Part shown: positions 23,869-34,300 of the stretch, piece after piece
Layout of the letters: each line of letters begins with the position of its first letter
Position numbering within the stretch: the first letter of the stretch is position 1
Assembly: GCA_030340625.1 (NCBI GenBank)
Contig: JAOPHQ010005142.1
Coordinates: forward strand, 124,001 to 188,000
Origin: Merluccius polli
Lineage: Eukaryota; Chordata; Actinopteri; Gadiformes; Merlucciidae
Direction of reading: 5' to 3'
DNA length: 64,000 nucleotides
The notes under the pieces: generated by a model
Databases searched by the model: none
Seen by the model: the letters and a program-made list of their open reading frames with translations, nothing else
Told to the model about the DNA's origin: nothing
Made by a program: the position numbers and the translations under genes

Positions 23869-24145
23869 TGGAGGAGGACATGTGGTAGTTTTTCTACACC
23901 CTATGCGGCATATCAGCAGCCATCTACATCTACATCAGCCCCGTCCCTGATGGGACCGGTAAAATGAGGTTATCATTTGAGTTTAACGACTGCCTGGGTT
24001 CCGCCGGCGCCGGGACCAGGTCCAGGTCCAGGTACCTGGCATCCATTGCACATCGTCGCTCCTTTAACAAAAAAACTGATTAATAAAAGACTTACCAGAG
24101 CCGAGAAAAGTGGGCTAACATAACACGGCAGACGTTGGAGGGGAT

Positions 24146-24602
24146 GGGGGGGGGGTCCTTATTGAGCATGGTTCCGGGCGTAGACCTGGACATAGACCCG
24201 AGGAGGACTAGGGGGGGGGGGGGGGGGGGGTTTCACCCAGGAGGATCCGGCGGCACCGCTTATTCCCAATGTGTATTTGAATCGTCTTTCTTGGCTCTGG
24301 CGACGCGTCGACTTAACCGACGAGGACGTGGCGGCGAGTTGCGTTCAAGTGTTCGCTGATAGTCCGTAACTCGCAGTTTGTTTGTTTTTTACCTGGACCG
24401 GGTCAGAACCGCTACCTCAGGAAAATAAAAATAAAAACCCAATAGCAACCCACTGGCATCCAGCGGTGACCAAGACGGGGGGGGGGGGGGGGGAATGGGT
24501 CTCACATCAAACCTCACCACGGAAAGCAGGATCCTTACATATCCAAACGGTCTTGGCGAACCGAGCAGAACCGAGCCTGTGTGTGTGTGGGGGGTGGGGG
24601 GG
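24146..24602. repeat. Scattered poly-G runs
   Basis: G-runs near 24146-24155, 24211-24230 (20 bases), 24477-24493 (17 bases) and 24588-24602, all with G on the plus strand. The same strand bias continues from the cluster at 23775. Confidence 0.9.
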
Positions 24603-25089
24603 TGATTTATTTAGACGAAGACGACGACGACGACCGTGATCACTGGGTTTAAAGCCCGACCGCGGAGGCGGAACCGGAACCCCCTTTAAACGCCCGCCGC
24701 GTCTCGTCGCGTCTCCACGACGGACGGAACCGGAGCCATGGCGTGAGGTCCGACCGCCGACCGCGGACGGGAAGGTGGAGCTGGACCTGTTAAAAATCCG
24801 AGCAGTCCCAGTGGTTCTGCTCCTCCTTCTCCTCCTCCTCCTGCTGCTGCTCCTCTCTCTCTAGTCCAAGTATAGTCTGAAAGAGTGTGCAGAGACGGAC
24901 GGACGAAGGTCCAAAACCCAAAACCCGCCCTACGAGACCACCTGAACTAAGGGGGAACAGAACCAGAACCGGGTCTCCGGGTCTCAATGCGTCCGTCCGC
25001 TGCCGTAACTTCCCTCCCCTCGTGTGCGCGCCGACCAGGAGGACTCCCGCCCATGCCCAGATAACGCGGGAGGTTGTTTTGTGTATACG

Positions 25090-25092
25090 TGT

Positions 25093-25123
<31 letters not shown>

Positions 25124-25127
25124 GGGG
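25090..25127. repeat. (GT)n followed by poly-G
   Basis: GT repeats run into about 21 uninterrupted G bases. Confidence 0.95.
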
Positions 25128-25275
25128 AGAAAGGGGGTAGGAAGGGGGGAGGTGTGGTGGGGGGGAGTCGTATAGCCTACTGTGCGTATCCATGCGAGCA
25201 ATTAGTTTTTATACATGGCTTGGTTCGCCTTGCTCCTTCCAACAAAACAATGCGGTCGATTGCTTATCCGGGCGG

Positions 25276-25505
25276 GGTGGAGGAGGAGGAGGAGGAGTTG
25301 ATGGAGGAGGTGGAGGAGGAGTTGATGGAGGAGGAGGAGGAGGAGGAGGTGGTGGTGGTGGAGGAGGAGGTGATGGAGGAGGTGGTGGTGGAGGGGAGGT
25401 GGTGGTGGAGGAGGAGGTGGTGATGGAGGTGGAGGAGGTGATGGAGGAGGAGTAGGTGGTGGTGAAGGAGGAGTAGGTGGTGATGAAGGAGGAGGAGGAG
25501 GGGTG
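25276..25505. repeat. GGA/GGT/GAT polypurine-like tract
   Basis: About 230 bp composed almost only of GGA, GGT and GAT trinucleotides on the plus strand. It yields poly-Gly, Glu/Val or Val frames in different phases, none of which is a gene. Confidence 0.95.
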
Positions 25506-25609
25506 TTTATCTCACTGTCCCCCAGCTAGAGACACATCTTGCCAGTGTGTCCCGGCTCAGCGTCCCACCTGCGCCATGAATGGATGGCGAACAATATAAA
25601 GTAGCACGC

Positions 25610-25673
25610 CATGATGATGATGATGATGAGGAAGATGAGGAAGATGAGGATGAGGAGGATGATGAGGATGATG
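25610..25673. repeat. GAT/GAG trinucleotide tract
   Basis: ATG/GAT repeats interrupted by GAG and GAA. Again G-rich on the plus strand. Confidence 0.93.
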
Positions 25674-25770
25674 ACTACTAGGGTTCATGCAACGTGCAGC
25701 ATTGCAGCAACGTTTTTTTTTTTTAACCCAGACAAAGTGTGTTTCCAAAAAAAAACACCATGTACGTCGT

Positions 25771-25861
<91 letters not shown>

Positions 25862-25969
25862 ATGTGTGTGTGTGTGCGCGCTGTGGAGTGGGAGCACATC
25901 CATGGGTGGGCGGGCGCCGTTGGAGTCAGAATAGATCTGGAAAGCACACACACACACACACACACACAC
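25771..25969. repeat. (TA)n(TG)n tract with opposing (CA)n tract
   Basis: TA (25771-25787) runs into a TG tract of about 37 units to 25860, then an interrupted TG stretch to about 25876. A 12-unit CA tract lies at 25945-25969. The TG and CA arms are mutually complementary and only about 70 bp apart. Confidence 0.95.
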
Positions 25970-26109
25970 GATCCTCCTACTGTCACTCGGTGGCCCACAG
26001 TGGGAAGTCGGACGCTTTATGCTGCCAAACTTAATGGCATAGAAAAACCCGAATGTCTGCTCTTTGCCATTAGGCCTCTCCTCCAGTGGGCAGAGCTTGA
26101 CCACCCATG

Positions 26110-26420
26110 GCATGTTTTCGGCGGACGCCGCGCCGCGCCGCCGCTTCGTGACGTCCTACACACGCACTAAAATCAACGGGCGTCCGTCGTCCGTTGTCCC
26201 GTGTTTCCCGACCAGACATACACACAACCAACATCCGCCCACCACCAGCAGCAGAAGAGCGGGGAGAAAAAAAACCACGACCGGCGAAAGACAGATGGCG
26301 GCGTTCATCTGCAGCATTAACGTCAGAAACGCACGCCGGCGTGTTTCATTGTCCTGCTGATGTATTCATGTTCTGTGGACTGTAGGCGCGTGAAGGGCAC
26401 CGCGGGTCAGACCGCATTTT
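26110..26420 (+). promoter_or_regulatory. Candidate CpG-island promoter with CRE and YY1 motifs
   Basis: Very high CpG density begins at GGCGGACGCCGCGCCGCG. A CRE-like TGACGTCC lies at 26149-26156. An ACAGATGGCGGCG element at 26291-26303 fits the YY1 motif that often lies just downstream of vertebrate start sites. A 21-codon frame begins at that ATG and stops near 26358. I see no TATA box, and no downstream exon could be identified. Orientation is inferred only from the YY1 motif. Confidence 0.35.
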
Positions 26421-26493
26421 CCCCCTGTTGACTTCAAATAGGCCTTGGCGTAGATTATATCACGTTGGACTGTTTCGAATCAAAACACAGCAA

Positions 26494-26495
<2 letters not shown>

Positions 26496-26560
<65 letters not shown>
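26496..26560. repeat. (TA)n microsatellite
   Basis: Two AT tracts joined through a single CAG interruption near 26531. Confidence 0.96.
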
Positions 26561-26566
<6 letters not shown>

Positions 26567-26937
26567 GATATGCATTATTCATACGCGCTCTGCATTGTGC
26601 GATACGGTTTTGGCACAAAACACAACACAGTCTGTGTCTCTCCAAAGTACACATTCTCACACAGGGATGCTATCTGGCTAACGGAGAGAGGGACATCATA
26701 ATAATAATCATGGGATGCAACATTTCATCCAAAACCTCAGTGGACCCACTGGAGTCTAATTGCGTGAAAACATCAACAAACCCCCCAAAAATGGCACAAA
26801 TCTGGAAAAAAAAAGAAAAAAATACAGTGCAGTGCAGTGCAGTGAGATGGACAAAAAAAAAAAAAATTGGCATGTGAATCTTACAAGCTCCCTCTCTGAA
26901 TTAGCATGTTCGTGAGGCGGCTAAGCTCTCAGTGCAT

Positions 26938-26988
26938 GCACGCACACACACGCACACGCACGCAACACACACACACACACACACACAC
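26938..26988. repeat. (CA)n microsatellite, interrupted
   Basis: CA repeats with CG interruptions. Confidence 0.95.
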
Positions 26989-27193
26989 CAGCGTAGCATA
27001 CTGATGGAGGAGTCAAAAAAAGAAAAGAAAAAAGAGCTTCCAGGAAGAGCAATCTGCTGTTTATGTCAGGCTCCCCGCTCCATGGGGGCAAAGCATCCTT
27101 TCACAGTAATGCACTGTAAAAGTGATTGATTAGTGCGATATTAAGAGATTGTCCATCTTAACTCTCTTCGCACGCGCGCCGCCGGGCTGCAAT

Positions 27194-27197
<4 letters not shown>

Positions 27198-27227
<30 letters not shown>
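27198..27227. repeat. (CA)15 microsatellite
   Basis: Uninterrupted CA tract. Confidence 0.95.
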
Positions 27228-27229
<2 letters not shown>

Positions 27230-27368
27230 GCATTGTTTGGAGAGCATGCTAGCGGATCGGCTCGTTTGGAAAGCCCATCCATTCTAATAGGGATCCGCGC
27301 AAACCGCCTAAGTGAGGTGTATGCAAGGGTAACCGCGACAACACAACACCCAGTCACTAATAATCTCA

Positions 27369-27370
<2 letters not shown>

Positions 27371-27399
<29 letters not shown>
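27371..27399. repeat. (GT)14 microsatellite
   Basis: Uninterrupted GT tract, in opposite orientation to the CA tract 150 bp upstream. Confidence 0.95.
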
Positions 27400-27400
<1 letters not shown>

Positions 27401-27458
27401 CTAATGACCCGCAGCGTGGTCAGACGTCACGCCTGTTCCTGTCCGTCTAGCAGCGTCT

Positions 27459-27461
<3 letters not shown>

Positions 27462-27491
<30 letters not shown>
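27462..27491. repeat. (GT)15 microsatellite
   Basis: Uninterrupted GT tract, 63 bp after the previous one. Confidence 0.95.
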
Positions 27492-27493
<2 letters not shown>

Positions 27494-27647
27494 TCAGGTG
27501 CGCCTGAGAGGACCTCGCATCGCCCCCGAGCCTCAAAACACACAACACAACACAACACGCTTTCCCAAACACAACATAGTTGCACTTTGCCTTTGTTTGA
27601 GTGAAACTGCCTGGATCAATTTTCATTAAGGACAGTGAAACCCCCGC

Positions 27648-27673
27648 CTCTCTCTCTCTCTCTCTCGGTCCCC

Positions 27674-27706
<33 letters not shown>

Positions 27707-27707
27707 A

Positions 27708-27755
<48 letters not shown>

Positions 27756-27766
27756 GTCTCTCTATC

Positions 27767-27835
<69 letters not shown>

Positions 27836-27942
27836 GTCTCTCTATGTCTCTCTCTCTCCCTCTCTATGTCTCTCTCTCTCTCTGTCTCTGTCTCTCTCTC
27901 TGTCTCTGTCTCTCTCTCTCTCTCTCTCTGTCTGTCTATGGA
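27648..27942. repeat. 295-bp (CT)n polypyrimidine tract
   Basis: Nearly pure CT with C-run (27670-27684), CTGT and CTATGT interruptions. The Ser/Leu-repeat frames of 120 and 185 codons are artefacts. Pure strand asymmetry over about 300 bp gives triplex (H-DNA) potential. Confidence 0.97.
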
Positions 27943-27944
27943 CC

Positions 27945-29128
27945 GGCCCCACCGAGCCAATAATGCGATGCTCTGCTGGGTTCCAGTGTCGGTGATCCAA
28001 GGTCTCATTTGGATGTACTTTGAATTGAAAAGTGAATTAAGTCAGGTGACACCTGCAATAAAGCGCTCCTTTTCGGTGACAGGACCGCCGTTACGCTGGG
28101 CTGGAGATGAGGGGATTAATCCCCTGGCAGCAGTGTCCCAAAACAGTTCACCGCCGTCCCGTTTCGAAAATCTTGACTCAAACTCGACTTGACTTTCCTC
28201 ACGCGGCACGAAAGCAAATCCTTGCGTCTATTTCAAACCCTCTATTTCTGCTTCCCAAATAGCTCCAGCATAACGTTTTCTCAATAACAAGACTAATTCT
28301 GGAGTCTAGACTGGTTCATCCAGCCAAGTCATTTTGTACATTGGTGTACATTTTGTTGCAAAATAAAAAACAAGGGAATAGGTTTAGTGATAATAATAAA
28401 AAAAGGCATTGGCTAGCGTTAAGGTAGACCCGGCGCTCTGAACAGTATCTCTGATTTATTCCACCGGCTGCTCTGAAGATCCTTCTCGGATAATTAAAAA
28501 AGGGAAACATCAGTGGGGCTGTTCTATAGGGTCACTAGATAAGCTATTATCAATGCCACATGGACGAGCTGGGAGCCGGGCGCAGCACACGCAGTCTTTC
28601 AGCTGTAAACGCACGATTTGTTGTAACACCACTGGAATCATTACCGCAGTGTCACGTCATCCCTTGTGCCGGTCGCCGCGTCCACCGGTCTTTGTTCAAC
28701 CTAATGAGCTTCACAGCATATGTGTGTCTCCTTCACCCACTCATTGTTTAAAGGTAAATAAAGACCGGTTTTCTCAGCAACTTAGAGAGTTTCTGTTGTG
28801 TGTTTTTTTTCTTTTCCTCTTTGCCGTATATAGAGTGAATTGTTAAAGGTCATCCGTCTGGTTAAATGTGGCGGTGTAACTTCCTCGTTGCGGATGCTAC
28901 AACATAGCCCACAGCGGGTTCGCTCTCCGCTGTTGTACGCTGCTTGTCAGGATCCTAAAGGTTTAGATGTTGGCAGTTATGCTGTGATGACGGTGTAGCG
29001 GGTAAATGTAGCTGTAGCTCGGTGTCCAGAAGTAACATGAAGCAAATACTGAGCAATGTATTGCTCAGGTCAAGACCAAGAGGCCTAAAGGTACAAAAGA
29101 CCCATAAGATAGGAAATAAAGGGCTTCT

Positions 29129-29129
<1 letters not shown>
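27945..29129. other. Non-coding DNA, moderately CpG-rich
   Basis: Contains a compact E-box palindrome CAGGTGACACCTG at 28043-28055. No recognised gene; the frames at 28553-28846 and 28560-28751 have no known domain. Confidence 0.5.
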
Positions 29130-29174
<45 letters not shown>

Positions 29175-29187
29175 TAACAACAACAAC

Positions 29188-29235
<48 letters not shown>
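29130..29235. repeat. (AAT)n microsatellite, target of a hAT insertion
   Basis: AAT repeats with an AAC-containing interruption (about 29170-29190). A few more AAT units continue after the MITE at 30234-30244, showing that the MITE inserted into the array near its end. Confidence 0.95.
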
Positions 29236-30233
29236 TAGGGATGTCCGATATTGGCTTTTTTACCGATAACCGATAACCGATATTGTTCAACTCTCAATTT
29301 CCGATACCGATATCAACCGATACCGATATATGCGGCCACGTGAAACCTCCGCTTTACACTCATTGCAAACCGCAATAGGCTTTATGCCGAGCGTCACGTG
29401 ACCAAACCGGAAAACAGGTCTCCTGACTTCCGCTTGCCGGAAAAGCCGGTAGCAGCGGTAGGAACTGACGGCGACAGCTATTGACTTGGCCTAGGTAGCC
29501 CTTTTTACTGTTGGCGTTTTATTTGATTTTAACATCTGAATGTTAGTGAGAAGAAAAGATGGATGAAAAAAAACAGGAAAAAAAACAGCAGTTAAAGCTA
29601 TCGAGTGAGTCCGGGAGAGGGCTCCTCTCCTCGGACACATTACTCTGAAGCCCCGGTGACGGTCTGGAAGTGTGGATTAATAAATACAATTTTTTTAAAA
29701 ACAGCGGTAAAAGCTAGCGTGTGTGTCCGGGAGAGGGCTACTCTCCTCGGACACATTACTCTGACGCCCCGGTGACGGTCTGGAAGTGCGGATTAATAAA
29801 TAAAATAATGTGAGCGCGGTACAGCGGACCTGAACCGGTTGTGATGAGACTGTTTCGCAGAATGCGTTAGTATGTTGCGCATAACCCCTATTTTACTATT
29901 CAACGTAGAAATATTGAAATAATTCCAAACCACCGACATAACTACAGCTACAACTAGCGTCCCACTACACGGCCGCACATGCCCAGGCTTGGAACATAAC
30001 AGATGTCTGAAATTATTTCAAACAAAGTGTTTATTTGTTTCACACTGTCTTTGTACTAACAGAAAATGGTCGCTTGCATTCGACTCAGGACAATTAGAGC
30101 TTTCCAACAAGGTATAACATGCCATAGGCCACTTTAGTCATTTTGAGCTTTTTTAAAAACCGATACCGATATTGATTTTTTATGCCAATATCGGCCGATA
30201 ATATCGGTGGGCCGATAATATCGGACATCCCTA
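29236..30233. mobile_element. Non-autonomous hAT MITE in an AAT microsatellite
   Basis: The element is 998 bp with 17-bp perfect terminal inverted repeats TAGGGATGTCCGATATT. It is flanked by 8-bp ATAATAAT on both sides (29228-29235, 30234-30241), consistent with a hAT TSD although the flank is low complexity. CCGATA/TATCGG motifs repeat many times in both subterminal regions. An internal tandem duplication lies at 29585-29816. There is no transposase. Confidence 0.9.
29585..29816. repeat. 116-bp tandem duplication inside the hAT MITE
   Basis: Two diverged copies begin with ACAGC and share GTCCGGGAGAGGGCT, CTCTCCTCGGACACATTACT and CGGTGACGGTCTGGAAGTG. The period is 116 bp (29585 to 29701). 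Confidence 0.9.
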
Positions 30234-30244
30234 ATAATAATAAT

Positions 30245-31174
30245 ACCTTTTATTTGTTTGACCCTTTCAGGACATTCAAGGTCACCTTACAGTGCAGTAA
30301 AAAAAACAAAATGCAAAAATATGAGCTACAAACAAAGAGGCATTTTTCACTTTCCCACCAAGCCCATGATTCAGCCGAATACATAAAAGAGAAAACAACT
30401 CATGAAAGACAAATAAATAAACCGCAGCTCATCTCTACATGAAGCGTTGTCTCGTCGGTAAAGGTTAATTGTGTAATGGATGCCTCTCCTCTGAGGAGAC
30501 AATTACACGCCACGCGTAGACACACACCGTCTGTGTGAAAAGCAGACCAGAGATTTACGTAGGAGGGAGAATTTCCAAACACTGAGCGACAAATGGCAAA
30601 GCTTACGTTCACATGTAGCCCCTGATTAGTGCGGTCCAATCAGCCGGCGGAGTGAAAACATGCAAGAATACTCAGAACAGAAGAACAGTTAATTAACTAT
30701 CCAAGATTATATGAAACATGTTGAAGGAATGAATGGCGATGTGTTTCCAACAGGGGTGTTGACTTCAACACACTCGCGCCGAGGTGGAGTGCTTCGGCGA
30801 GGACTCACGCAGGAGCAAAGTGAAACACCTTGCAGAGCCGTGACACAGCGCTCTTCCACAGCACAATGAAAAGAGGCAAGATGTACCGCCTTCGCGTTCT
30901 CATCATCTTTTGTTTGGAGGCAATGAACGATGTGCCCGTTACGCCGAGATTTAATTGGAGTTCTTTGTGCACAAAATGTGTCGGAAAAAAAACTAGACCA
31001 CTTTAGTCGTGCGAACATACTTTTACCGCATCTTAAGCTCACACGGCTTTGGATCAATTCATCCAAGTAAGTAGCGTATTTTCCCAGTTAATCAAGAGGA
31101 GAGAAACATATCTTCATTAAATGTCTTCGATCATTTTATATTTACCTATAAGCCTATAAATATAATATATATAA

Positions 31175-31207
<33 letters not shown>

Positions 31208-31375
31208 CCTCCTAGTGTATTTGAAAAAGTCTTTATACGCGAGGCATATCACAATCACGTTTAATCCCCAACCTGGTGGTTATCATTTACTCTCGGCCCC
31301 GCCGCACAGCGACACATGTATATTTATATATTGAACTTAAGTGGGTAGGTCCCGCACGGTGGACTCGCAATCCTT
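30245..31375. other. Non-coding DNA with AT tract
   Basis: No gene recognised. An AT-rich tract at 31160-31208 is mostly TA repeats. The 119-codon minus frame at 30707-31066 has no known domain. Confidence 0.55.
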
Positions 31376-31379
31376 ATCT

Positions 31380-31591
31380 TGCAGAAGACGGAGAAGAAGA
31401 CGGAGAAGACGAAGAAGACGGAGAAGACAAAGAAGACGAAGGAGAAGACGGAGGAGAAGAAGAAATAGAGGAAGAAGAAGAAGAAGAAGACGAAGAAGGA
31501 GACGGAGAAGACGAAGAAGAAGACGGAGAAGAAGAAGAAGAAGAAGAAGAAGAAGAAGAAGAAGAAGAAGAAGAAGAAGAAGAAAGGTGTA
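31380..31591. repeat. 212-bp GAA/GAC polypurine tract
   Basis: Almost pure purine on the plus strand: GAAGAC, GGAGAA and finally uninterrupted GAA units. Long Glu/Asp, Arg, Ser and Leu frames over it are repeat translations. It is a strong candidate for triplex or sticky DNA. Confidence 0.96.
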
Positions 31592-31599
31592 AAAAAAAA

Positions 31600-32860
31600 T
31601 CACTTTTTTTTTTTTCAAGGTGCCATGGCAACAGAGCATTCAAAAGAATTTTGATGAGAGCAGCATGCAGCAAGGCTGATGGGGAGGAAGACCATTTGTT
31701 ACTCCAATTGCAAGAGCAACAGAGCCTGATTGCACATGCGGGCTTTGAGCCACATGTCTTATCTGGACCACGGTGCTAAAACATGGTTCTTTTCAGGGTC
31801 CCTATCACGGGTCCTCCGTCAGTCGATGAGGGAGACGCCGGATAGCATCTTGATTTTCAGATGAAGGACTCGGCTCCCGAGGTTACCGCTCAGAGCCACG
31901 GGAGCTCTCCAGGCGAAACATTGGGTGACAAACGCAAGGCGAAAGGCAATGTTTTAACCAGTCGGGACGCAGACCGAACACAATATGTCTTATGAGCAGC
32001 GGCTGCACCCGGCTTCTTTTTCTTTCCTTCTTTCAACTCAATTTCAAATCACACGAGACGGAAGTGGCAATCAACATTGTGCCGCAGCTGTCTATCTCTG
32101 GCGGCCGTTCTCACTCCTCAATCTCACTCTCAGCCGTGCTTGACGAACACGACGCGCAGGCCACTGTCCTGACAAACCCAATCACACACCACACTGGCAT
32201 CCACACAGCATCAGGGATCACAACGCTGCAACGCTGCAAGCACGCCGCTTCACGCTTCAACACCTTCCCACATAAATCAGCTATAGGCATAGGTCACACT
32301 TTGGCGGATCATACTTACAACAACTATACTGTTTCTCAACAGTTTCTCAAGACACCATGAAAAAAACTAGCAACTATGCCACCAGACAAGACTAATTATA
32401 GCCACAAACCTACATCGTGTCTCTTATGAAATGTAATTCACACCGCCGCTAACAGATATTCTAATACCATATGGATTTAAAATAGGTGTGTGTTACATGA
32501 CATATGTATGCAGTGTTTTACCTCCAATTTAATATGGCGGATGTATGAAAACTGTATGTCACAGGCTCTGATAAGTTAGTATAACCAACTGATTGCAGAA
32601 TGGAGTTCACAGCTGTTTTGCTGCCATTAATGAACCCCCTGTTTATATAGGTCACCTTCATTTGGACAGCTATTGGGATGAAGTCCTACTATGTAGGGCG
32701 CCCTGGGTATAGTCAGTTAATAGTGTTGAAGAAGAAAGAAACGGTTTTGTTGCCCTGCACTACCGCTTCATAAATAACTGAATAATATATATATATTATT
32801 AATATGTACGTTTATATTGTGTTATTTGCTCACACGGAATCCATCCATATTGTTTGAGGG
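31600..32860. other. Non-coding DNA, no gene recognised
   Basis: The 122-codon plus frame at 31992-32360 shows no recognisable domain and no splice or start context that would support it. Confidence 0.55.
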
Positions 32861-32862
32861 AA

Positions 32863-32958
32863 GTCATCATCATCATCATCATGATGATCATCATCATCAT
32901 CATAATGATCATCATCATCATAAATGTCATCATCATCATAAATGTCATCATCATCAAT
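32863..32958. repeat. TCA/TGA trinucleotide tract with strand switch
   Basis: TCATCA repeats invert briefly to GATGAT near 32881-32890 and then resume, making a self-complementary tract with AAATG-interrupted units at the end. Confidence 0.92.
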
Positions 32959-32972
32959 GTTGATTATTCATC

Positions 32973-33056
32973 CATTGGCATGACATAATGCATAACTTAT
33001 TTTTGTGAACACCAAGTCATGTATTGAATCATTGGCATGACATAATGCACAACTTG
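32973..33056. repeat. Short direct duplication, 57-bp spacing
   Basis: CATTGGCATGACATAATGCA occurs at 32973 and again, with the last two bases within the same block, at 33030. It is followed by TAACTT and CAACTT respectively. Confidence 0.9.
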
Positions 33057-33072
33057 GGTACTTAGATTAGAA

Positions 33073-33190
33073 TAGATTCAACTTTATTGCACAAGTATAC
33101 AACGAAATGTGAACTGTGCATTTATAGCAGCACTTGGAGCAGTGGACAGCAGCGCCCAGGGGACCAGTTCCAGGTCTACTGCCAGTGCTA
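33073..33190. repeat. Teleost dispersed repeat (retroposon 3' end-like)
   Basis: The block with AGATTCAACTTTATTGCACA, ACAACGAAATG, and the GCAGCACTTGGAGCAGTGGA region resembles a widespread teleost dispersed repeat that I remember but cannot name. It is probably the 3' end of a retrotransposon read on the minus strand. Confidence 0.5.
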
Positions 33191-33199
33191 GAGCATTAA

Positions 33200-34215
33200 C
33201 CTAACACAGTCGTACGTAAGCCTTTTGGGCATTTGTCATCACATTAATGTATGCACACTTTCCGTTCGTTTCTAAGATATTACTCGACTTACAGTTCATG
33301 TTTTTGTGTTCGCTTCCATTATCGTTCTCGCTTTGCATCTTCACAAAACACTATATCAAAAGAGGCACACAAAAAAAAAAAAATGTTTACAACAACAACA
33401 GCAAAAACTTCAAATGATTTCACCAAACACAGTATATTACAACGAAGCAGTGTCGGCGAAGAAGTATCACAGTATCTCGGAACCAAGAAGAAGAAGAGGA
33501 GCGAGAAAAGCGAGACTTCTCTTTGTGAAGATGTAACCATGCCAACGCGACAAATCAAAACAGTCCCTCGGTCTGGGGCGAAAGAAAGTCCACTCAGGGC
33601 AAGCAAATGGAGCATGAGGCCGGCCGACGGGACTTGGGACTAAATCAATGTGGACGCCTGCTTTGTATTGGATGATGTACTGTAGGTGAGCTCCGAGCCT
33701 CGCTGCCCTAGTTTTCGCGGCGTGGGATAGATGAGTGTTAGGGTTCAGCGGGCGCGTGGAACAGAGGGCGCCAAGGTGAAGATAAAGGGGAGAGGATGTG
33801 GGCTTACATAGACAAGTGGCAGGGAGGGGAAAGAAATAAGAAAACGAAAATAACGGCGCCACAGCGGGGGGGAGGGAACCAGGGGGTGATACCTATCCCC
33901 GCCCCCCTCCCTCCCTCCCTCCCTTCATCTGACTTCGTCTTCCCCTCCGATGGAATGCATTAATAGCGTTGACAAGCAGGCTAACTGGCGGGGTGGCGTA
34001 AAGGTTAAAGTCGCTGGTCTATTACTTTGGTGGTGGCCGGCGGGGGTGGGGGGGGGATGGTGCGGGGGGGGGGGGGGAGCAGGTAGGGGAGTTAGGGAAG
34101 GGAACAATCAGGGTGTGGGGGTGTGGCCTTCTCTCCCCCTCCAGGGCTGAACGCCGTGATTTCTACATTACCGATGCTCACTGGTGCACTGAGAACTCAA
34201 ATGGAGCAAGTCCCT
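33200..34215. other. Non-coding DNA with G-rich and C-rich tracts
   Basis: CCCTCCCTCC-type tract at 33898-33925 and G-runs at 34039-34079. Frames of 130 codons on both strands (33251-33643 plus, 33467-33862 minus) overlap each other and have no known domain. Confidence 0.55.
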
Positions 34216-34216
34216 G

Positions 34217-34300
34217 TGATGTGTGTGTGTGTGCATGTGTGTGTGTGTGTGTGCATGTGTGTGTGTGTGTGTGTGTGTGATGTGTGTGTGTGTGTGTGGG
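34217..34300. repeat. (GT)n microsatellite, interrupted
   Basis: GT repeats with GCAT and GAT interruptions, leading into G-runs at about 34300. Confidence 0.95.

Larger units (their letters stand above)
23400..25080. promoter_or_regulatory. CpG-rich, G-run-studded block, possible CpG island
   Basis: CpG dinucleotides are far denser here than in the flanking kilobases, notably at 23405-23600 and 24615-24775. CAGGTC/CCAGGT hexamers cluster at 23605-23645 and 24011-24039. Poly-G runs interrupt it repeatedly. No start codon with a convincing long frame or TATA box is evident, and a Leu-coding CT tract at 24820-24860 ends in a stop. A CpG island of a nearby gene is the natural reading, but GC-rich simple-sequence DNA could mimic it. 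Confidence 0.35.

Noticed and set aside
24790..24990. Leu-rich stretch on the plus strand that looks like a signal peptide
   Set aside because: It is a CT-rich repeat read as Leu codons. The frame ends in TAG directly after and has no upstream ATG in phase.
24887..25455. Gly/Glu/Val-rich frames of 87-178 codons
   Set aside because: They are produced by GGA/GGT repeats and poly-G runs, with several competing phases and no domain.
25685..26170. Cys-Val and His-Thr repeat frames of 91-143 codons
   Set aside because: They are translations of TG/CA microsatellites on the two strands.
26291..26358. Short frame starting in the ATGGCGGC motif as a possible first coding exon
   Set aside because: Only 21 codons before a stop and no clear splice donor. 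The motif is better explained as a YY1 site.
27635..28192. 185-codon open frame rich in Ser and Leu
   Set aside because: It is almost wholly the translation of the CT tract, and parallel open frames exist in other phases.
31276..31779. 167-codon acidic frame, and Arg-, Ser- or Leu-rich frames in the same place
   Set aside because: All are translations of the GAA/GAC polypurine tract. No domain lies outside the repeat.
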